Assembly: GCF_038502225.1 (NCBI RefSeq)
Contig: NW_027195379.1
Coordinates: forward strand, 45,001-109,000
DNA: 64,000 nt
Source: Cherax quadricarinatus
Taxonomy: Eukaryota > Arthropoda > Malacostraca > Decapoda > Parastacidae
Reading direction: 5' to 3'
In this document: piece by piece, positions 1 to 11,272 of the stretch
How the letters are laid out: each line of letters begins with the position of its first letter
How positions within the stretch are numbered: position 1 is the stretch's first letter
Position numbers and translations under genes: made by a program
The notes under the pieces: model-generated
Told to the model about the DNA's origin: nothing
Databases searched by the model: none
Seen by the model: the letters and a program-made list of their open reading frames with translations, nothing else

Positions 1-1803
1 ATTGGTGTGGATAAATGAAAAACAGATAGCAGGAGATAGCATCTCTCAAGCGATCATATGTGAAAAGGCTAGGAAGTTGCATGAGGATTTAATTAAAAAA
101 ATGCCTGCAACTAGTGATGATGTGAGTGAATTTAAGGCCAGCAAAGGTTGGTTTGAGAGATTTAAGAAGCGTAGTGGCATCCATAGTGTGATAAGGCATG
201 GTGAGGCTGCCAGTTCGGACCACAAAGCGGCTGAAAAATATGTGCAGGAATTCAAGGAGTACATAGAAACTGAAGGACTGAAACCTGAATAAGTGTTTAA
301 TTGTGATGAAACAGGCCTGTTCTGGAAGAAAATGCCAAGCAGGACCTACATTACTCAGGAGGAAAAGGCACTCCCAGGACATAAGCCTATGAAAGACAGG
401 CTTACTTTGTTGATGTGTGCCAATGCTACTGGTGATTGCAAAGTGAAGCCTTTATTAGTGTATCACTCTGAAACTCCCAGAGCGTTCAGGCAAAAGAATG
501 TCCTCAAGGATAATTTGTGTGTGCTGTGGAGGGCAAACAGTAAGGCATGGGTCACTAGGGAATTTTTCTATAACTGGTTACACCATGCATTTGCCCCCAA
601 TGTGAAAGATTACCTAACTGAAAAGAAATTAGAACTTAAGTGCCTCCTGGTGTTAGACAATGCCCCTGGTCATCCTACAGACGTGGCAGAGCGACTTTAT
701 GGGGACATGAGCTTCATTAAGGTGAAGTTTTTGCCTCCTAATACCACTCCTCTCCTGCAGCCCATGGACCAGCAGGTTATTTCCAACTTCAAGAAACTGT
801 ACACAAAAGCTCTGTTTGAAAGGTGCTTTGTAATGACCTCAGAAACTCAACTGACTCTAAGAGTTTTGGAGAGATCACTTTAATATCCTCAATTGTGTAA
901 ACCTTATAGGTAAGGCTTGGGAGGAAGTGACTAAGAGGACCTTGAACTCTGCTTGGAAGAAACTGTGGCCAGAATGTGTAGACAAAAGGGATTTTGAAGG
1001 GTTTGAGGGTAACCCTGAGATGATTATGCCAGTTGAGGAATCCATTGTGGCATTGGGAAAGTCCTTGGGGTTGGAGGTTAGTGGGGAGGATGTGGAAGAG
1101 TTGGTGGAGGAGGACAATGAAGAACTAACCACTGATGAGCTGATAGATCAACTTCAAGAGCAAGAGGCCAGACCTGGGGAAACTGGTTCAGAGGAGGGGA
1201 GAGAGAAATTGAAGAAGTTGCCTACTACAAAGATTAAGGAAATCTGTGCAAAGTGGCTTGAAGTGCAAACCTTCATGGATGAAAATCACCCTCACACAGC
1301 TATTGCAAGCCGTGTTGGCAACCTGTACACTGACAATGTTGTGAAACACTTTAGGCAAGTCATAAAGGAACGAGAGGTACAGGCCACTATGGACAGATAT
1401 CTTGTGCGACAGAAGTCCAGTGACTCTGAAGCTGGCCCTAGTGGCATTAAAAGAAGGGAAGTAACCCCAGAAAAGGACTTGCTACCTCAAGTCCTAATGG
1501 AAGGGGATTCCTCTTCTAAACAGTAAGAAGATAATGCTCTCCCCTCCTCCCATCCCATCAATCATCACCAGATCTTCAATAAAAGTAAGTGTCATGTAAG
1601 TGTGCATGCCTTTTTCAGTTTGTGTGTATTAAAATTAACATTTCATGTGGTAAAAAATTTTTTTTTTCATACTTTTGGGCGTCTTGCACGGATTAATTTT
1701 ATTTCCATTATTTCTTATGGGGAAAATTCATTCACATAACGATTATTTCGCATAACAATTACCCCTCTTGCACGGATTAAAATCGTTAACCGGGGGTCCA
1801 CTG
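1..1803 (+). mobile_element. Tigger-like (pogo/Tc1-mariner) DNA transposon, 3' part
   Basis: The element is cut by the window start, so its 5' inverted repeat is not visible. The body is a broken DDE transposase. The 3' end is the inverted repeat, which read inward from 1803 is CAGTGGACCCCCGGTTAACG, followed by TA at 1804-1805, the target site expected for this superfamily. Sequence of the same type (cacggattaa, ttatggggaaaat) precedes the end, as in the Tigger copies at 23.4-25.7 and 47.3-48.2 kb. It is inactive because the transposase carries a stop and a frameshift. Confidence 0.85.
2..1526 (+). pseudogene. Tigger-type transposase (CENP-B-like HTH plus DDE), broken
   Basis: The first 96 codons hold the end of the CENP-B-type helix-turn-helix DNA-binding region (GWFERFKKRSGI). 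The DDE nuclease follows. Its acidic residues are the Asp in NCDETGLFW (304-306), the Asp in VLDNAPGHP (656-658) and the Asp in LQPMDQQVI (767-769). The C-terminal half (927-1526) is the acidic, charged tail typical of TIGD1-like transposases and ends GDSSSKQ. An in-frame TAA at 290-292 separates the HTH and DDE parts, probably from a CAG or CAA codon. A frameshift near 870-925 separates the DDE core from the tail. The N-terminus lies outside the window. A domesticated host gene is possible for this family but unlikely here, given the intact transposon end and the disablements. Confidence 0.85.
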
Positions 1804-1823
1804 TATTTGCACCAGTAACTCGT

Positions 1824-2048
1824 TACAGTTGTGACTGGGTGTGGAAGTGTGAATTGCTCATTACTATTTAATTTGTTCATGATTGTAGCCATGTATAAAC
1901 ATAAGTAACCATTCTTACAGGATTCATTACTTGAGTTCATTACCTATGTACCTAGTTCAAATACCAAAACTTTGGGGGCCCCAGTCTCTGGACCCATTAC
2001 GTACCTCTGTAATCTGTAAATACCTTTGTAACTTGTCATGATTGTGGC
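1824..2048 (+). repeat. Unclassified interspersed repeat R1, copy 1
   Basis: This stretch matches 3690-3880 by eye. Shared words in the same order are gggtgtggaagtgt, gctcattact, gattgta(g/a)ccatgtata, attcattac and aactttggggg(t/c)cc. The two copies flank the RTE-like LINE at 2049-3685 in direct orientation. No coding potential is seen. It may be part of a longer element I do not recognise. Confidence 0.6.
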
Positions 2049-3685
2049 AGGTGGGGGATATAGTTTTAGTGGTTGGTGCTTTTATTTAATAAATGTATGG
2101 AAGAGGGTAAGGTACCTAGGGATTGGCAGAGAGCATGCATAGTTCCTTTATATAAAGGCAAAGGGGACTAAAGAGTGCAAAAATTAGAGGGATAAGTCTG
2201 TTGAGTATAACTGGTAAAGTGTGTGGTAGTTATTATTGAAAGAATTAAGAGTAAGATGGAGAACAGGATAGCAGATGAACAAGGAGGTTTTAGAAATGGT
2301 AGGGGGTGTGTGGACCAGGTGTTTACAGTGAAACATGTAAGTGAACAGTGTTTAGATAAGGCTAAAGAGATTTGTGGCATTTATGGATTTGGAAAAGGTG
2401 TATGACAGGGTGGATAGGGGGGGCAATGTGGCAGATGTTGCAGGTGTATGGTATAGGAAGTAGGTTACTGAAAGCAGTGAATAGTTTTTACGAGGATAGT
2501 GAGGCTCAAGTTAGAGTATGTAGGAAAGAGGGAGATTATTTCCCAGTGAAAGTAGGCCTTAGACAAGGATGTGTGATGTCACCATGGTTGTTTAATATAA
2601 TTATAGATGGGGTTGTAAGAGAAGTAAATGCGAGGGTCTTGGCAAGAGGCGTGGAGTTAAAAGATAAAGAATCACAGTGGGAGTTGTCACAGTTGCTCTT
2701 TGCTGATGACACTGTGCTCTTCGGAGATTCTGAAGAGAAGTTGCAGAGGTTGGTGGATGAATTTGGTAGGGTATATGAAAGAAGAAAAGTGAATACAGGA
2801 AAGAGTAAGGTTATGAGGATAAAAAGATTAGGTGATGAAAGATTGGATATCAGATTGGAAGGAGAGTGGAGGAGGTGAGTGTATTTAGATATTTGGGAGT
2901 GGATGTGTCAGCAGATGGGTCTATGAAAGATGAGGCGACTCAAAGAATTGATGAGGGGAAAAGGGTGAGCAGTGCACTTAGGATTCTGTGGAGACAAAAC
3001 TTTGTCCTTGGAAGCAAAGAGGGGAATGTATGAGAGTATAGTTTTACCAACGCTCCTGTATGGGTGTGAAGCATGGGTGATGAATGTTGGAGCGAGGAGA
3101 AGGTTGGAGGCAGTGGAGATGTCATGTCTGAGGGCAATGTGTGGTGCGAATATAATGCAGAGAATTCGAAGTTTGGAAGTTAGGAGGTGTGGGATTGCCA
3201 AAACTGTTGTCCAGAGGGCTGAGGAAGGGTTGTTGAGGTGGTTCGGACATGTAGAGAGAATGGAGCGAAACAGAATGACGTCAAGGGTATCAGTCTAGTG
3301 GAAGGAAGGCAGGGTAGGGGTTGGCCTAGGAAAGGTTTCGTGTACGAGGGGCTTGGACTTCCAGCGGGCATGCATGAGCATGTTTGATAGTGAATGGAGA
3401 CAAATGGTTTTTAATACTTGACGTGCTGTTGGAGTGAGCAAAGCAACATTTATGAAGGGATTCAGGGAAACCGGCAGACCGGACTTGAGTCCTGGAGATG
3501 GGAAGTACAGTGCCTGCACTCTGAAGGAGGGGTGTTAATGTTGCAGTTTAAAAACTGCAATGTAAAGCACCCTTCTGGCAAGAGTGATGGAGTGAATGAT
3601 GTTGAGTTTTTCTTTTTCAGGCCACCCTGCCTTGGTGGGAATCGGCCAGTGTGTTGGGAATCGGCCAAAAAAAAAAAAAAAAAAA
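2049..3685 (+). mobile_element. RTE-like non-LTR retrotransposon, 5'-truncated copy
   Basis: Homology to the longer copy at 19064-21880 begins at the phrase atatagttttagtggttggtg, inside the reverse transcriptase, so the endonuclease half is missing. The 3' UTR (3470-3668) has the family signature gaaaccggcagaccggactt, then cttctggcaagagtgatgg, then the terminal GGCCACCCTGCCTTGGTGGG plus AATCGGCC. It finishes in a 27-bp A run. 5' truncation and an A-rich tail are the normal products of target-primed reverse transcription. Confidence 0.85.
2100..3298 (+). pseudogene. RTE-like reverse transcriptase, broken into four frames
   Basis: Recognisable RT blocks in order are DEQGGFRNGRGCVDQVF (about 2275-2325), VGLRQGCVMSPWLFN (about 2550-2595) and the catalytic LLFADDTVLFGD box (about 2693-2730). 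After these comes the C-terminal LPTLLYGCEAWV...LRWFGHVERM module (3045-3265) found in many LINE-encoded RTs. Frame changes occur near 2170, 2400 and 2880-2970, so no functional protein can be made. The RTE label is by motif resemblance; another clade with this C-terminal module is possible. Confidence 0.8.
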
Positions 3686-3689
3686 AAAA

Positions 3690-3880
3690 ATTGTCACCGG
3701 GTGTGGAAGTGTCAGTGGCTCATTACTTTGTACTTTGTACTTTGTTCGTGATTGTAACCATGTATAGGAGTGAGGCTGATTCATTACCTTAGTAACGTGC
3801 CATGATTGACCCGATCTACCTGGAGTTCATTAACTTTGCAACTAGTATAGCTATCATAACTTTGGGGTCCAGCCCGTGGA
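3690..3880 (+). repeat. Unclassified interspersed repeat R1, copy 2
   Basis: This is the second member of the repeat at 1824-2048, immediately after the A-tail of the RTE-like insertion. It contains a local triplication of (t)actttgt around 3725-3745. It suggests either that the LINE inserted in a duplicated R1 array or that both belong to a composite repeat. Confidence 0.55.
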
Positions 3881-3917
3881 CCCTACCGCCCACAGGATGG
3901 GTATGGGGTGCATAATC

Positions 3918-4037
3918 GATATTAAACTAACTTGAGTATTGAGTGTTGTCTTTTCTGGCGATAAGTCTTCAGTTTCTGATATTAAACTAACTTGAGTATT
4001 GAGTGTTGTCTTTTCTGGCGATAAGTCTTCAGTTTCT
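3918..4037 (+). repeat. 60-bp perfect tandem duplication
   Basis: Two identical 60-bp units, each starting gatattaaactaacttgag and ending ataagtcttcagtttct, lie head to tail. No longer array is present. Confidence 0.95.
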
Positions 4038-4039
4038 GT

Positions 4040-4830
4040 AGTTGATTAAATTGTTGTGAATTGCAATGTTGTACACAGGCATTCCGTGGATCGTCAGACC
4101 TGCTTGCGTATTGGTGTTCTGAAGTACGTGTTTGGAGGTCTCATGATGTTTCGCCCATGTATAATTTGCTGCAGTCATTACAAGGGATTATATATACCCC
4201 TGTAGAGGATGGAAACTTGTCCTGTCTATTACTGGTAATGTCCTTGATGGTTGTGGAGGTAGATACCTGGAATGAGGTATTGGAAAAGATGTTGGAAACG
4301 TGTTTGGCAATGGAGCTGGTGTATGTATCTCTTCTCGGCAGTGTCTTCCCTGGGTGTGGTTAAGATGTTTAATGCCCGTCGTCTGCTGTCTGATGAAGTG
4401 ACGAGGATAGTGACTATAAATATTCGCGTGCCTTCCACCCCAGGTAGATCTGTTTGTGACTTGAAAAAGCCCACTGTGTGGGCGAAACATTGTCAAAAAA
4501 GCATCACATTATACTACACGTGTATATTTCCGTGTCGGTATTTTATACCATTTATTTCCACATTCAGGAGTTGTGGCATCTGTGGATGAGTGACTACCGG
4601 GTACTTCCCCACACTAGCCAGCCAGGCTACTTCCCACACACACGATTTGATTTGAGTGGGACTTGTGCACGAGTGAATAGAATTATCAAAGCTTGTAGCT
4701 TGGGCAGCATTGAAAACTGGGTTGGGCAAATATTCTGTTAGTGGGATGGTTTGTGAAGGACCTGCCTAGTATGGGCCAACAGGTCTGCTGCAGTGTTCCT
4801 GCTTTGTTCCATACACCAACAAGTCTTAAT
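4040..4830. repeat. Unclassified repeat with a CGAAAC hairpin
   Basis: There is no convincing coding frame. The middle holds a 6-bp stem GCCCAC (4469-4474), loop TGT, GTGGGC (4478-4483), preceded by CTTGAAAAAG and followed directly by GAAAC (4484-4488). The same arrangement occurs at 34858-34883. The 3' part carries tatgggccaacaggtctgctgcagtg (4768-4795), a phrase I recognise as common in decapod repeats. The element may be a Penelope-like or other retroelement end, but no reverse transcriptase is attached. Confidence 0.45.
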
Positions 4831-4940
4831 GCTTGGGGTAGCATTTAACTGACTTGACTGAATGAATGACTTACTGACTTGACTGAATGGAAGTGTATGT
4901 TTAGCACATGGTACGTAATGTTTTCTGTAATGGTCATGGT

Positions 4941-4943
<3 letters not shown>

Positions 4944-5011
<68 letters not shown>
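4944..5011 (+). repeat. Poly-T tract, 68 bp
   Basis: This is an uninterrupted T run. It could be the A-tail of a minus-strand retroposed copy or a slipped homopolymer. No family 3' end is recognised on its right flank. Its exact length is likely to be unreliable in an assembly. Confidence 0.9.
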
Positions 5012-5014
<3 letters not shown>

Positions 5015-5946
5015 TCCCTCCCCACCCTACCTTCAATACCTCTATAATATCAGGTTTTTATTAGTTTAGGCATCTTTGTCATGCTTTTGTTCTGTTTTAC
5101 CTAATATTCTGGAATATAGGTAGATAACTTATTGATAGTAAAAGTATTATTATATAATTTATAGTGCTGTGAGCTTAACCATTAGTTAATAAGAAACGTT
5201 GTGTAGTCACCAAATTTCCCACCAACAGGTCGCTGACCTTCAACTTATGCCTTCACATCTTGGCAAGTTCTAATGGAAATAATCCTTGGTTGCCTCACTA
5301 CAGCCACAAAAGTATGCTCTTTTCTGAGAATTTTTCTTCTGACAAATCACAACATTGTCAACATTTTTTTAGTTTTGGGAGTCATGGCAGTGAAAGGATT
5401 AATGACTACAGATACAGTAGACTGTTGATTAAAAAACAATCTTCCAGGGAGTTTGTGCCATATGACTGAAAAATTACGAGAATTTTTCGATCATGACACC
5501 ATGATGTTCATGACTTGGTAAACATGGAGATAAATAGGTACAAGCCTGTACAGGGAGGCTAGTAACTGCTAATTTCACAGTACCTAAACATTACTATGTC
5601 ATTAAGTCATTCACTTACCCTGGTGGTATTTAAACAAATGTTGAATATGTTGGTGATTGGTATTAGTGTGGAAAGTACAGAAAGTAAATGAAAAAGTGTA
5701 GGGATAATCTTGTGGCATCAACATAAATATTTGTTTCAAGTTTTACAGCCACTACAGTATACAACATTTATATATAATTATCACCATGGGAGTCTCGGGA
5801 AAATTAAGACTAAATTAGTTTTCTGCAAACCAATCAATACATGAAATGTTTTTACTTCCTTTGCATTATCAGAGCTAAAATGTGAGGATACTGAAGATTG
5901 TTTATATACAAACTGAGAGGAACTCAAAAATTTGTACCTGTTGCTT
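5012..5946. other. AT-rich sequence without recognised features
   Basis: I see no gene, exon with convincing splice sites, inverted repeat end or known repeat motif in this stretch. The longest open stretches are short and show no familiar domain. Confidence 0.6.
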
Positions 5947-6160
5947 TCAAATTCAAATTCAAAGTTTATTCTCTATAAGGATTACAATGCTGAGTTTACA
6001 GAAATTTGGTTATCGTTTGGTTTACATGTAGTAAAATTGTGATTAGAGTGTACCACTAGAACGCTTAGCATGGCTAGGCATTTCGGGCATACTTAGTTTT
6101 ATTCTTAATTGTAAAGTATTACAAATTATGAGGTAAGTTGGTATTATGGTATTCTGTTTA
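5947..6160 (-). mobile_element. 3' end fragment of the CR1-group LINE seen at 8.7-12.4 kb
   Basis: It matches 8716-8920. Both begin with a hexamer run (tcaaat)n, then tttattct(c/a)ta(t/a)aag, ttacaatgctgagtttacag, and ctagcatggctaggcatttcggg with minor differences. In minus-strand sense this is a 3' UTR ending in (TTTGAA)n, the short tandem tail typical of CR1-like LINEs. Confidence 0.8.
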
Positions 6161-6535
6161 TATAATCAAGGTTATGATGGGAAATTAAATATAATGTGAA
6201 TGCAATACCATGTATACTGCACACACTGGGCATCAATTTGATTATGCTTTTATTTGGTGAAAATATACGACTTGCAAATTCTGGGTTGACAAGAACTGTA
6301 CCTGTCCATAAGACTCCCACCAGTGTTCATATGCTCTGTTTCTCTTCCCTTGTATAATCAAGGGTAAAAAATGAAAGGAACCTGGACGTACTGTGTATAT
6401 GGTGCTTGCTTCATTATACATTTGTGCATCAGTTTAGCTGATAAACATGCATTTTGTGATGAATCTTCTGTTGGGTTTCAGGGCCACTGACAGTTTATCG
6501 AGCCAAGCCGTCCCGTGCTAGGAGAGGGGACTTCG
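6161..6535. other. No recognised feature
   Basis: This AT-rich stretch lies between a CR1-group tail and an I-clade LINE remnant. No coding or repeat signature is recognised. Confidence 0.55.
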
Positions 6536-6559
6536 ACCAAAGTGGAAGAATGTTTTGAC

Positions 6560-7563
6560 TAATAACTATGTATCATATGTCCCTGATACACCCTGAAGCC
6601 AGCAGGAAGGAGCAGGTACAGGCCAATATTTCCTGACGGTCCAGAGGGCGAAACCCCTCCCCGTTGAGAAGGACAGGTAAGTGAAAGTGTGCACCCCAAG
6701 CGTGCGCAAGGCCGCATGGAGAGTAGTCCATGCAGAGTGATAACGTGGGCACCACAGCAGGAAGTGTTCCACCGTCTCAGGCTGTGAGGGACACCACGGG
6801 CAGTATGTAGAGTCCGTCGTCTGAAGGTGGTACAGATGTGAGCCGCCAGTCGCAAGTGCCCAACTTGGAGAGTCAGTGCAACGTCCACTGAGCGGTTGGG
6901 ATGGTGAGCCCAAGGGCAGGGGCTATTAAAAGTTCGAACAGAGTCCAACGCCGAAGAAGAGAGGGAGTGTGCCAGGCCCTCTTGCCACTGATGGTAGATT
7001 CCCTTCCAAACAGCCCTTGTGAAATCACTGTGGCCCAGGGCAAGAGGGGTAATAGTAGGACGTGTGCGCAAGGGAGGCCGCCCAACCTGCCACTTCATTG
7101 CCCCGGATTCCAACATAGGTGGGTACCCACTGAAGGAAGATGCTCCAACCTGGGCTCCACAAGAAGCGCTGGAGGAGAGATTGTCTGACGAACGAGGACA
7201 TGCAGTGACCATGGACCGGCAGAGCACAAAAGTGCCAGGGAAGATTGGGAATCAAAGAGAACCAATGGTTGTGGGGGGAATGTGATCTAGGACAAAAGGC
7301 AGAGCCTGGTGAATGGCGAAGAGCTCCCCTGCCAGGACAGAATGAGCAGGGTCCAGCCGCCACGTTTGACAGAGGGAGAGATTAGCGAAGAAGGCCGCAG
7401 AGGATGTGGAAGGGGGGGGGGGTCTGTTTAGATAGAGAATGAAGAGCCATATGCAAGAGTGAAACTCTCTAAATAGAAACTCAACTAATTGAGGGGGGGG
7501 GGTTCCCTGTTTCTGTAGTGCCAATCTGGGTGAATGTATTGTCAGGTCCAGCCAGGGGAACAC
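6560..7563 (-). pseudogene. RNase H and C-terminal zinc-knuckle region of an I-clade LINE
   Basis: Read on the minus strand, HSVLAGELFAIHQALPFVL (near 7330-7280) matches the glutamate-containing helix of RNase H. WVPTYVGIRGNEVAGWAASL (near 7130-7075) matches the VPSHVGIRGNE motif, with its conserved final Asp/Glu region. CPWCPSQPETVEHFLLWCP (near 6800-6745) is the CX2C...HX4-5C knuckle found after RNase H in I, R1 and related elements. The pieces sit in different frames, so the protein is dead. Confidence 0.75.
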
Positions 7564-7565
7564 CA

Positions 7566-8372
7566 GAGACCTGGAGTTTACCTGGAGAGAGTTACGGAGG
7601 TCAACACCCCTGTGGCCTGGTCTGTGATCAGGCCGCCTGGTGGATCAGAGCCTGATCAACCAGGCTGTTACTGCTGGCTGCACTCAAACCAACGTACGAG
7701 CCACAGCCCGGCTGGTCAGGTACTGACTTTAGGTGCTTGTCCAGTGCCAGCTTGAAGACTGCCAGGGGTCTATTGGTAATCCCCTTTATGTATGCTGGGA
7801 GGCAGTTGAACAGTCTCGGGCCCCTGACACTTATTGTATGGTCTCTTAACGTGCTAGTGACACCCCTGCTTTTCATTGGGGGGATGTTGCATCATCTGCC
7901 AAGTCTTTTGCTTTCGTAGTGAGTGATTTTCGTGTGCAAGTTTGGTACTAGTCCCTCTAGGATTTTCCAGGTGTATATAATCGTATATCTCTCCCGCCTA
8001 CGTTCCAGGGAATACAGGTTCAGGAACATCAAGTGCTCCCAGTAATTGAGGTGTTTTATCTCTGTTATGTGCACCATGAAGGTTCTCTGTACATTTTCTA
8101 GGTCAGCAATTTCACCTGCCTTGAAAGGTGCTGTTAGTGTGCAGCAATATTCCAGCCTAGATAGAACAAGTGACCTGAAGAGTGTCATCATGGGCTTGAT
8201 ATCCCTAGTTTTGAAGGTTCTCATTATCCATCCTGTCATTTTTCTAGCAGCTGCGACTGATAAAATGTTATTGTTCTTGAAGGCGAGATCCTCCGACATA
8301 ACTCCCAGGTCTTCGACGTTGGTGTTTCGCTCTATTTTGTGGCCAGAATTTGTTTTGTACTCTGATGAAGAG
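7566..8372 (-). mobile_element. CR1-like LINE family 'L', 3' fragment (copy 1)
   Basis: It is the first of seven copies or fragments of one family (others at 13.7, 18.3, 29.2, 43.5, 49.9-52.9 and 63.2 kb). It holds the C-terminal RT region and the C-terminus encoding PDQPGCGSYVGLSAASSNSL. The 5' truncation falls at ctctgatgaag (8371), the same point as in the copy ending at 19063. The coding frame is broken near 7890 and 8300. Confidence 0.85.
7636..7664. repeat. 29-nt imperfect palindrome at the 3' end of family L
   Basis: The two arms are CCTGGTGGATCAG and CTGATCAACCAGG, joined by a short centre. The same palindrome is at 18324-18352, 43552-43580 and 63226-63254. It lies in the last codons of the LINE ORF (SLVDQALIHQ on the minus strand), so it can be both coding and a hairpin in the RNA. 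Confidence 0.8.
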
Positions 8373-8631
8373 GGAGGGAGTCATCACAAGTGCAGGAAGT
8401 GTAAGGCAGGTCAGGGAACACTGGGCCCTGGCTACAAAGGAAGGCTGAACCAAACATAGGGGCACAGAGGTTCTCCCCCACATCTGTGGAGAGAGGCGGC
8501 AGGGGTGAGAACAAGGCAGAGGCCATATGATGGAGTCGTAAACAGTTCCTCGCTGTCCTCACCGACAAGAGAAGGACTATCCCTGACTCTGCCTCCAAGG
8601 CTGCAATGGGGGTGGAGGGGAATGCCCCCAG

Positions 8632-8676
<45 letters not shown>

Positions 8677-8696
8677 TAATAATAATTTTATTTCTT
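8632..8696 (+). repeat. ATA/TAA trinucleotide microsatellite
   Basis: About 15 perfect TAA units precede an interrupted TTAATAATAATTTTATTT. TAA repeats are typical 3' tails of I-clade LINEs, but the nearby I-clade remnant has its 3' end on the other side. The array may instead belong to another lost insertion. Confidence 0.9.
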
Positions 8697-9431
8697 TGTA
8701 AAGGTTAGTGTGTAATTCAAATTCAAACTTTATTCTCCATAAGTATTACAATGCTGAGTTTACAGAATTTGGTTATTGTGTGGTTTACATGTAGTAAAAT
8801 AATAATTACAGAGTGTACCACTAGAACTCCTAGCATGGCTAGGCATTTCGGGCAGAATTATGTTAAATCTTAGGTTTAAAATGTTACAGAATTATGAGAA
8901 GTTGGTATTATGGCTAAGTGACTAAATACTAGTTGTGAGTTTAGCAATGTGAATGCTTTTGTTTTGGCACCATACATAGTTTCAGTATTGGAGTATCACA
9001 GGCCAACTTATGACTAGTTAAGATTCATTATTTTGAGATTGAGATTGATATTTCTGTTTATGGTCAAATGGGTGAGTGAGTGTAAGTGTGAACCACCAGG
9101 TGGTATTCGTAATTATTAGTTGACAGGGTGTATCAGGGAGATAAGATGTTTTCTGATGGTAGTTTTGAAGGTGATGAATGTATGTGCAGTTTTGGAATTT
9201 TCAGGTAGGGTGTTCCAGATTTTAGGGCCTTTGACATACATTGAATTTTTGTAAAGATTTAGTCGGACACGGGGAATGTCAGATGTTTGTGTCTGGTGTT
9301 GTGCCTGTGGGTTCTGTCACAACTATCAAGAAAGCGTTTTAGGTCAAGGTTAATATTGGAATTTAAGGTCCTGTAGATGTAGATTGCACAGTAGTAAGTG
9401 TGGATGTACTGAACAGGGAGTAAGTTTAGAT

Positions 9432-10578
9432 CTATGAAGAGTGGGGGGGGGGGTGTTGCCAGGGATGGGATTTAGTGATTATTCTTATTGTGGCTTTTTG
9501 TTGGGTTATTATTGGCTTTAAGTGTGTTGCTGCAGTTGAACCCCAAGCACAGATAGCATAGGTGAGGTATGGATGTATAAGTGAGTGGTTTAGTGTGAGA
9601 AGCGCAGTTTGTGGCACGTAGTATCGTATCTTGGAGAGGATCCCAACCGTTTTGGATACTTTTTTGGTTGTGTGTTGGATATGGGTGCTGAAGTTCAGGT
9701 TGTTGTCGAGGTATAGGCCTAGGAATTTGCCCTCATTATGCCTGTTAATTAGTGTTGTCGATCTTAATGTTAATTTGCGCATCTCCTGCTCTGCTACCAA
9801 ACATAATGTAGTAGGTTTTGTCGACGTTAAGCGTAAGTTTATTGGCTGTCATCCAAGTCGTTATTTTGATCAGCTCCTCATTAACAATGGTGTTGAGGGT
9901 TGCAAGATTAGGGTGAGAGATGACATAAGTCGTGTCGTCAGCAAAGAGAATGGGGTTCAGGTGTCGAGATACGTTTGGAAGATCATTGATGTATATGAGG
10001 AAGAGCAGGGGACCAAGGACGCTTCCCTGTGGAACTCCAGTATCAAGTGGCTGTGTTGTTGATGCTGTGTCTTTAATGGTGACATACTGATACCTATTAG
10101 TAAGGTAAGATTTGAAATAAGCAAGCGCATGGCCTCTTATACCATAATGGTCAAGTTTGTGGAGTAGGATGCCGTGGTCTACTGTGTCAAAAGCTTTTCT
10201 TAGGTCAATAAAAATTCCTAGTGGATATTCCTTATTTTCCAATGCTGTGTAAAGCAGATCTAGCATTTTTATAACTGCATCGTTAGTGCTTTTATTTTTC
10301 CTGAATCCAAATTGGCTGGGGTCGAGTATGTTTTGTGATGTTATAAATGAATATAGTCTCCTGTGCACGAGTTTCTCAAAGATTTTGGATAGCAATGGTA
10401 AGTTTGATATTGGCCTATAGTTGTTTAAATCTGTAGGGTCACCACCTTTATGTATTTGTGTAACCCTTGCCGTCTTGAGTAGTTTCGGGAAGGTGCTAGC
10501 TTCTAGTGACTTGTTAAAAAGCACTGAGATAGTATGCGAGAGGACATGGGCCACTCTTGTACAATAATGGTGGGACAT
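9432..10578 (-). pseudogene. CR1-group reverse transcriptase domain
   Basis: A 277-codon open stretch (10578-9745) carries the RT core. It includes LNNYRPISNLPLLSKIFEKL, FGFRKNKSTNDAV, the catalytic FIDLRKAFDTVDH block, GVPQGSVLGPLLFLIYINDL and the catalytic LFADDTTYV box. The thumb and C-terminal region continues in another frame from 9800 to 9432 (FLGLYLDNNLNF, YAICAWGS). One frameshift near 9750-9800 therefore disables the C-terminus. This is the most complete RT core in the window. Confidence 0.85.
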
Positions 10579-10940
10579 GAGACAGATTCCCAGAGTTATT
10601 TTTAAGTGACTTTATAATCTCGGTGACTTCCGTGGGCTCAGTTGGAGCAAGATATAAGGAATTTGGGAAATTCCCATCTAGGTAGTCCCCGGCATGGGCA
10701 TTGGTACGTGGGATTTTATTGGCGAGATTAGAACCTATGGTTGAGAAGTCGTTTATCTTGTTAGCTGTGTTGGTGGGTTGCAGTGGTGTTTCATTAGGTT
10801 TAGTTAGGACAATATTCTTGTTTTTTTTTCAGTTTGTGGGTCCCTAGAATCTGAGTGTTTTCCAGGTCTTTTTTATATCTCCTCTTGTGTCAGTGAATCT
10901 ACTGGAGTAGTTATTAAAACCCAGGATTTCAAAGGCCTGT

Positions 10941-11272
10941 TATCCCAGGTGTAATGGGAGCAAAAGAAACACAGCAGAAAAAGTTTAGACTTGTATTATC
11001 CTTCACCAATTTAGAACAGCAATATGTACACTATGTACAGTAATAAGTATAGTGCACGTCACGGTAAGCAAGGCAGAAATAGAAGCCACAAGATAGCAGA
11101 CCGTGCTCAACCAGCTCTAGAATGGGAATGACAAGGGCAGACAGGAGAGCGGTACCCACATAACCTCTGCGATTGCCAAAACCATCTTATTGGCTAGAAC
11201 CTGGTCACTAGTTGAACGACGGGGCCCCATCATCAACTCTTAGCAACCTGGTTCGCTGGTTGGGGGAGATAG
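10941..11272. mobile_element. 332-bp insertion inside the CR1-group LINE, possible solo LTR
   Basis: The LINE coding sense on either side (ends near 11285 and 10925) would be continuous without this stretch. CCTGT occurs on both borders (10936-10940 and 11273-11277), consistent with a 5-bp target duplication. The inside has no ORF and includes a palindromic tgtacactatgtaca. A 5-bp duplication fits LTR elements or some DNA transposons. Clear TG...CA termini are not seen, so the class is uncertain. Confidence 0.45.

Larger units (their letters stand above)
6536..8640 (-). mobile_element. I-clade-like LINE remnant (RNase H end), split by a nested LINE
   Basis: The minus strand encodes the 3' part of a LINE with an RNase H domain. 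The two flanks (8373-8640 and 6536-7565) belong to the same element, interrupted by a CR1-like LINE 3' end at 7566-8372. Nested insertion is inferred from the continuing coding flavour on both sides and the abrupt CR1-like borders. The remnant is 5'-truncated, and its downstream border near 6535 is approximate. Confidence 0.65.

Noticed and set aside
2..1526. Host TIGD-type gene
   Set aside because: An in-frame stop, a frameshift and an adjacent transposon terminal repeat with TA indicate a transposon remnant.
4944..5011. Long poly-T as evidence of a recent processed pseudogene on the minus strand
   Set aside because: No exon-like or mRNA-like sequence is recognised on the expected (right) side.
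6559..7227. 222-codon open frame on the minus strand
   Set aside because: It is an out-of-frame shadow; the RNase H and zinc-knuckle motifs lie in the other minus-strand frames of the same stretch.
8640..8696. TAA array as the 3' tail of the CR1-group LINE at 8717
   Set aside because: That LINE ends in TTTGAA repeats at 8717; the TAA array is separated from it and more like an independent microsatellite.
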